This document shows, in pieces, positions 59,680-64,000 of a stretch of DNA of 64,000 bases. The DNA is taken from contig CAYQQU010000024.1 in NCBI GenBank assembly GCA_964419545.1, positions 13,817 through 77,816 of the forward strand, given 5' to 3'. Every line of letters begins with the position of its first letter. Position 1 is the stretch's first letter. The DNA is from CAYQQU01 sp964419545 (GTDB lineage Bacteria > Bacteroidota > Bacteroidia > Chitinophagales > Saprospiraceae). Below the pieces are notes generated by a model that did not search any database, had not been told where the DNA came from, and saw only the letters and a program-made list of their open reading frames with translations. The translations under genes and the position numbers were made by a program.

Positions 59680-62613
59680 ATGACCATGCAACGCGAACTG
59701 CGAACCCTGGCCGGCCGGTTGTCCGGCGATCTGCACTACGACGAACTGATGCGCCGCATCTACGCCACCGACGCCTCGGTATACCGGGAGATGCCGCTGG
59801 CAGTGGCCTTACCCCGCGACACCCGGGATATTCAGCTGCTCATCGATTTCGCCCGCCGCCGCCAGGTAGCCCTGATCCCGCGCGCCGGCGGCACTTCCCT
59901 GGCCGGCCAGTGCGTAGGCGACGGCATCGTGGTCGACGTCTCCAAATACATGAACCGCATCCTGGAGATCAACCGCGAGGAGGGCTGGGTGCGCCTCCAG
60001 CCGGGCGTGATCCGCAACGAGCTGAACGAAGCCCTGCAACCACACGGCTTGTTTTTCGGCCCCAACACCTCGACCGCCAACCGGGCCATGATCGGCGGGA
60101 TGGTGGGCAACAACTCCTGCGGCACCACCTCCATCGTGTACGGCTCCACGCGCGACCACGTCCTCGAACTCAAAACCGTGTTGAGCGACGGCGCCGAGGC
60201 GACTTTCCGCTCGCTCAGCGCTGCTGAATTTCACCAAAAGCGCGAGCTGGAGGGGCTGGAGGGCGACATCTACCGCGAAACGTATTCCCTGCTGAACGAC
60301 CCGACAGTACAGGAAGAGATCCGCCGCGAATTCCCCAAACCGGAAATTCACCGCCGCAATACGGGCTACGCCGTTGATCTGCTGATCGAATCGAATGTTT
60401 TCACCCCGGGTGGCGCCGACTTCAACGCCTGCCGGCTGCTGTGCGGCTCAGAAGGCACCCTGGCGTTCACCACCGAAATAAAACTGCACGTCGATCCGCT
60501 GCCGCTGCCCCACGACATCGTGGTATGCGTTCATTTCGACGATCTGCAAGCTTCCCTGCAGGCCGTTCTGGTGGCGATGGCGCACCGGCCCACGGCCTGC
60601 GAGCTGATGGACAAGATCATCCTGGACTGCACCAAAGAAAACCGCGAACAGGAAAAGAACCGCTTTTTCGTGGAAGGCGATCCCGCGGCCATCCTGATGG
60701 TCGAATTCCGGGGCGCCACGCCGGAAGCCGCCATGCAGCAAGGGCAGAACCTGATTTCGGCTTTGCGGGCCGCCGGCCTCGGCTACGCCTATCCCGTAGT
60801 GCCGGCCCCGCGCACCCGGCAGGTATGGGCGCTGCGGGCCGCCGGCCTGGGCGTGCTTTCCAACGTACCGGGCGACGCCAAGCCTGTGGCCTGCATCGAA
60901 GATACGGCGGTGGCCATCGCCGATCTGCCCAGATACATCCGCGAATTTGAGCAGATGATGAACGAATTCGGGCAGCGGGCCGTCTACTACGCCCATGCCG
61001 GCGCCGGTGAACTGCACCTGCGCCCCCTGCTGAACCTGAAAAAAGAGAAAGACCGCCAACTGTTCTACGATATTACGGAAGCGACCGCCCGCCTGGTGAA
61101 GCGCTACCGCGGCTCGCTCAGCGGCGAACACGGCGACGGACGCGTTCGGGCCGCCTTTATCCCGGAGATGATCGGCGAGCAAAACTACCAGCTGCTGCGC
61201 CGGGTCAAACAAACCTGGGATCCGGCCGGCATTTTGAACCCCGGAAAGATCGTCGACGCACCGCCCATGAACGAATCGCTGCGCTACGCAGTCGGCCAGG
61301 ACCCCGACCCCATCGACACGCTGTTCGACTACGGTGACGAGGGCGGCATCCTGCGGGCGGCCGAACGCTGCAACGGCTCCGGCGACTGCCGCAAGCTGGC
61401 GTTCTCCGGCGGCACCATGTGCCCCAGCTACATGGCTACCCGCAACGAGAAGGATACCACCCGCGCCCGCGCCAACGCCCTGCGCGAGTTCCTGACGATG
61501 AACGCCAAAGAGAACCCCTTCGACTATCCGGAGCTGAAAGAAGCGATGGACCTCTGCCTCTCCTGCAAGGGCTGCACCTCCGAATGCCCCTCCAACGTGG
61601 ATATGTCCAGCATGAAGGCGGAGTGGCAATACCAGTACCAGAAAACCAACGGGGTACCGCTGCGCAGCCGTGTGTTCGCCAATATCGGCCGCATCAACGG
61701 GTTGGCGGCGACCGTGCCCGGTATCAGCAACTTCTTTTTTACCAATCCGGCCCTGAGCGGCGTGGCCAAGCGGGTGCTCGGCGTCGCCCATCAACGCTCC
61801 CTGCCCCGGTTGTACCGCACTACACTGCGAAACTGGTATAAGCGGAACGGCCAGGCCGGCGGCGCCAAAGGCAAGGTGTATTTCTTCTGCGACGAGTTTA
61901 CCAACTACAACGATACCGAAACCGGTATCAAAGCAATTCAACTGCTGCGACAACTGGACTACGAAGTGGTGATGCCGGATCACCCGGAGAGCGGCCGCGG
62001 CCCCATCTCCAAAGGCTTGCTGGAGCAGGCCCGGGAAATGGCGAAAGGCAATATCGACACCTTCCGGGAACTGCTCAGCGAGGATACGCCGCTGGTGGGG
62101 GTCGAACCATCGGCCGTCCTGGGCTTCCGCGATGAATTTCCGCGGCTGCTGCGCGGCGAGCCGGCGGAAGCAGCGAGAGCGATCGCTCCGTTTGCGCTCA
62201 CTTTCGAAGAATTCATCGCCCGCGAAGTGCGCAAAGGCAACATCACTGCCGAACAGTTTACCACCGACACCCGCCGCATCCTCCTCCACGGCCACTGCCA
62301 TCAAAAGGCGCTTTCGGGTATCGAATCGACGGCCTGGGCGCTCAGCTTACCGGAAAACTACACGGTAGAAGTACTACCCTCCGGCTGTTGCGGCATGGCC
62401 GGCTCCTTCGGCTACGAAAAAGAACATTACGAGATGAGTATGAAAATCGGCGAGCTGGTGCTGTTCCCGGCCGTGCGCGCCACCGATGCCGAAGCGATCA
62501 TCGCCGCCCCCGGCACCAGCTGCCGGCATCAGATCCTGGATGGAACGGGGCGGAAGGCGCTGCATCCGGCAGAGGTGTTGTGGGAAGCGTTGCGAGAGCC
62601 GGAAGAAAATTGA
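59680..62613 (+). CDS. FAD- and Fe-S-binding oxidoreductase (GlcD/YdiJ type, D-2-hydroxy acid dehydrogenase)
   Basis: The 977-residue product fuses three parts. Residues about 40-190 are a VAO-type FAD domain (ALIPRAGGTSLAGQCVGDGI). About 290-540 form the FAD-oxidase C-terminal cap, with HAGAGELHLRPLLN and SGEHGDGRVR. About 560-640 form a two-cluster ferredoxin region (CNGSGDCRKL and CLSCKGCTSECPSNVD). The C-terminal CCG-type domain includes HGHCHQKAL (about 870) and PSGCCGMAGSFGYE (about 902). Such fused enzymes oxidise D-2-hydroxy acids such as D-lactate or D-2-hydroxyglutarate and pass electrons to quinone. It stands alone, so the exact substrate is open. Confidence 0.93.
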   Translation: MTMQRELRTLAGRLSGDLHYDELMRRIYATDASVYREMPLAVALPRDTRDIQLLIDFARRRQVALIPRAGGTSLAGQCVGDGIVVDVSKYMNRILEINREEGWVRLQPGVIRNELNEALQPHGLFFGPNTSTANRAMIGGMVGNNSCGTTSIVYGSTRDHVLELKTVLSDGAEATFRSLSAAEFHQKRELEGLEGDIYRETYSLLNDPTVQEEIRREFPKPEIHRRNTGYAVDLLIESNVFTPGGADFNACRLLCGSEGTLAFTTEIKLHVDPLPLPHDIVVCVHFDDLQASLQAVLVAMAHRPTACELMDKIILDCTKENREQEKNRFFVEGDPAAILMVEFRGATPEAAMQQGQNLISALRAAGLGYAYPVVPAPRTRQVWALRAAGLGVLSNVPGDAKPVACIEDTAVAIADLPRYIREFEQMMNEFGQRAVYYAHAGAGELHLRPLLNLKKEKDRQLFYDITEATARLVKRYRGSLSGEHGDGRVRAAFIPEMIGEQNYQLLRRVKQTWDPAGILNPGKIVDAPPMNESLRYAVGQDPDPIDTLFDYGDEGGILRAAERCNGSGDCRKLAFSGGTMCPSYMATRNEKDTTRARANALREFLTMNAKENPFDYPELKEAMDLCLSCKGCTSECPSNVDMSSMKAEWQYQYQKTNGVPLRSRVFANIGRINGLAATVPGISNFFFTNPALSGVAKRVLGVAHQRSLPRLYRTTLRNWYKRNGQAGGAKGKVYFFCDEFTNYNDTETGIKAIQLLRQLDYEVVMPDHPESGRGPISKGLLEQAREMAKGNIDTFRELLSEDTPLVGVEPSAVLGFRDEFPRLLRGEPAEAARAIAPFALTFEEFIAREVRKGNITAEQFTTDTRRILLHGHCHQKALSGIESTAWALSLPENYTVEVLPSGCCGMAGSFGYEKEHYEMSMKIGELVLFPAVRATDAEAIIAAPGTSCRHQILDGTGRKALHPAEVLWEALREPEEN

Positions 62614-62665
62614 TTTGGTGTTCGGAACTTCGCATAGCCGGCTAAAGTCGGTTATTACCCATTTT

Positions 62666-62743
62666 CCTTAATTAAGCCGGATACGACAGCATCATGAAAG
62701 AGGTCATTCTTGGGCACGACTTATCTTTCAAGGTTAATTAAGG
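62666..62743. terminator. Inverted repeat between convergent genes
   Basis: CCTTAATTAA (62666-62675) and TTAATTAAGG (62734-62743) form a 10-bp inverted repeat with a 58-base loop, between the oxidoreductase and alkaline phosphatase genes, which converge. It may be part of a bidirectional terminator or a small repeat; each arm also holds the self-complementary TTAATTAA. Confidence 0.35.
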
Positions 62744-62782
62744 CAACCTACCAGGAAAGCCCGTTCCCTCGGAACGCCCCAC

Positions 62783-63883
62783 TCACTGCCGCATATTCCG
62801 CAGCATCTTCCGGAAGACGTCGTTATCTTGATAGATCCCCATAAAGTCTTCCGCGCCGGGGCCGAAGGCGAATACCGGAATCAGGGACGCCGAATGGCCG
62901 CCGGTAGAAAAGGTGCAGTTGAGGTGGCGGTAGTCGCGCTGGCGGCGCACCTCGGCGGCGGAAAGAGAAAGTCCGCCCGTTTCGTGATCAGCGGTAACCA
63001 CCACCAGGGTGTTGCCGTCCTTTTCCGCGAAGTCGAGGGCCACCTTGATCGCTTTATCGAAATCTTTCACTTCCTCGATAATGTAGTCGGCGTCGTTGGC
63101 GTGGCCGCCCCAGTCGATCTGGGAGCCTTCCACCATCAGGAAGAAGCCGTTTTTGTCCTGGCGGAGGTAGTCGATAGCCATTTGGGTGGCTTTGGGCAGG
63201 AAATCGCCGCGGCCCTCCTGCATTTTGGGCATGCCGTCGGGAGCGAGGAGGTAGCCGTATTTTTGATTGCGGTCGTAGGACGCCGGCGCGTTCAGGCCGG
63301 ACGTATCCACCCGGAAGCCGGCGGCATCGAGGCTGTCGAGGTAGTTGAGGCCATCTTCGCGGGCGCTGAAGAATTGCAGGCCGCCGCCGGCGAAGAAGTC
63401 GACCGGAGAGGTAGTGAGCTGTGCGGCGATGCCTTCCGCCAGATTTCGGCTTTCGATATGCGCATAGAAGGAGGCGGGTGTGGCGTGCGTTATCGAGGAG
63501 GTCGCCACGACCCCCGTGCGCATGCCCGCGCGAGCAGCCATCTCCAGGATGGTCTCCCGGGGCATGGTGTCGGCGTCTACGCCGATGGCGCCGTTGTAGG
63601 ATTTGTGCCCGGTGGAAAAGGCCGTCGCCCCCGCCGCCGAGTCGGTGATGGTGGCGTCGGTCGGCTCGTTCTGGTGCAGGCCGATGTGCTTGAAACGGGA
63701 AAAGCTGGGGGTCTCTTCCTGGTAGTAGTAGGCAGTGGAAACCTGCGCCAGGCCCATCCCGTCACCGATGAGGAGGAAGACGTTGCGGGCTTTTTTGCCG
63801 GAAGAGAGCTCCTGATACTGTCGGTTACAGCCGGCGGCCAGCAGCAGGGCGACCGGCAAGGCGATCCAGAAAAACTTGGGCAT
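62783..63883 (-). CDS. Alkaline phosphatase (PhoA family) lipoprotein
   Basis: The 366-residue product has a lipoprotein signal peptide (LLLAAGC, Cys19). The alkaline phosphatase fold shows metal ligands in VFLLIGDGMG, the phosphorylated Ser82 in TDSAAGATAF, FFLMVEGSQIDWGGHAND, and VTADHETGG. It releases phosphate from monoesters at the cell surface. It may belong with the secreted GDPD-like and NPP enzymes as a set of phosphate-scavenging hydrolases. A candidate -7 box lies at 63909-63916. Confidence 0.95.
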   Translation of the reverse strand: MPKFFWIALPVALLLAAGCNRQYQELSSGKKARNVFLLIGDGMGLAQVSTAYYYQEETPSFSRFKHIGLHQNEPTDATITDSAAGATAFSTGHKSYNGAIGVDADTMPRETILEMAARAGMRTGVVATSSITHATPASFYAHIESRNLAEGIAAQLTTSPVDFFAGGGLQFFSAREDGLNYLDSLDAAGFRVDTSGLNAPASYDRNQKYGYLLAPDGMPKMQEGRGDFLPKATQMAIDYLRQDKNGFFLMVEGSQIDWGGHANDADYIIEEVKDFDKAIKVALDFAEKDGNTLVVVTADHETGGLSLSAAEVRRQRDYRHLNCTFSTGGHSASLIPVFAFGPGAEDFMGIYQDNDVFRKMLRNMRQ

Positions 63884-63908
63884 GGTAACGGTTATTTTGG
63901 TTTATCCG

Positions 63909-63916
63909 CAAAAATA
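63909..63916 (-). promoter_or_regulatory. Candidate -7 box of the alkaline phosphatase gene
   Basis: TATTTTTG on the minus strand, 26 bases upstream of the ATG at 63883, fits TAnnTTTG. I see no obvious Pho-box direct repeat upstream, but only about 85 bases remain before the window edge. Confidence 0.5.
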
Positions 63917-64000
63917 GCAGCCTAACGTTTATTGAAAGTTATCTGTACAATAGTCCGTGGCGAAAATGGCGAATAGCCCATAAAAAAGGGGAAAGTTGTA

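Noticed and set aside
60448..62304. 618-codon minus-strand open frame opposite the FAD/Fe-S oxidoreductase
   Set aside because: Antisense shadow of a gene with all expected FAD and Fe-S motifs on the plus strand.

Overview
The window looks like a GC-rich chromosomal segment from a member of the Bacteroidota, most likely of the Saprospiraceae/Lewinella type. The support is a SusC/SusD pair, giant FG-GAP lipoproteins, a Bat (Bacteroides aerotolerance) operon, a PorT-like barrel, many lipoprotein signal peptides and promoters with the TAnnTTTG -7 box that is special to this phylum. I see no rRNA, tRNA, CRISPR array, phage or intact insertion sequence. The assignment rests on gene content only.

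Layout. (1) 1-14519, minus strand: SusC, SusD, then three large FG-GAP/VCBS-ASPIC lipoproteins and one small lipoprotein in a tightly coupled string; the last runs off the left edge. A Nudix-type regulator (15232-15933) lies upstream. (2) 15934-18670: an ECF sigma factor, a repeat-rich stretch with REP-like hairpins, and a secreted protein whose 3' end runs into those repeats. (3) 18671-23592, plus: pheT, a coiled-coil gene, zapA and rny. (4) 23697-32343, minus: a secreted coiled-coil protein and the Bat/MoxR operon (moxR, DUF58, BatD-like, batA, batB, batC, batD in transcription order). (5) 32453-36167, minus: lptB with two small lipoproteins, a PorT-like barrel and a LysM glucosaminidase. 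(6) 36308-44010, minus: an RND efflux pair followed by a cyclic-nucleotide-domain/Schlafen-AlbA fusion, an HD-like protein with a Pycsar-effector (PycTM) membrane domain, and an acyl-CoA dehydrogenase. (7) 44405-49583: a divergent cluster that reads as aminophosphonate catabolism (phosphonatase-like hydrolase, XRE-cupin regulator, FAD oxidase, secreted GDPD-like phosphodiesterase, PLP lyase/aminotransferase). (8) 49665-53257, plus: CYTH protein, HD plus cyclic-nucleotide-fold protein, secreted NPP phosphodiesterase. (9) 53258-56322, minus: formylglycine-generating-enzyme-like protein, ECF sigma factor, anti-sigma protein. (10) 56470-59343, plus: a frameshifted GNAT and modABC. (11) 59386-63883: a small membrane protein, a large FAD/Fe-S oxidoreductase and a PhoA-type alkaline phosphatase.

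The most interesting points are two separate cyclic-nucleotide-linked modules: cNMP-AlbA with HD-PycTM, whose HD motif is broken, and CYTH with HD-cNMP and NPP. Neither has a recognisable dedicated cyclase of the Pycsar/CBASS type beside it. Next come the aminophosphonate cluster with a candidate shared operator, and several families of intergenic repeats: G-quadruplex-capable hexamers directly upstream of batB and lptB, heptamer hairpins, REP-like hairpins and a MITE-like palindrome.
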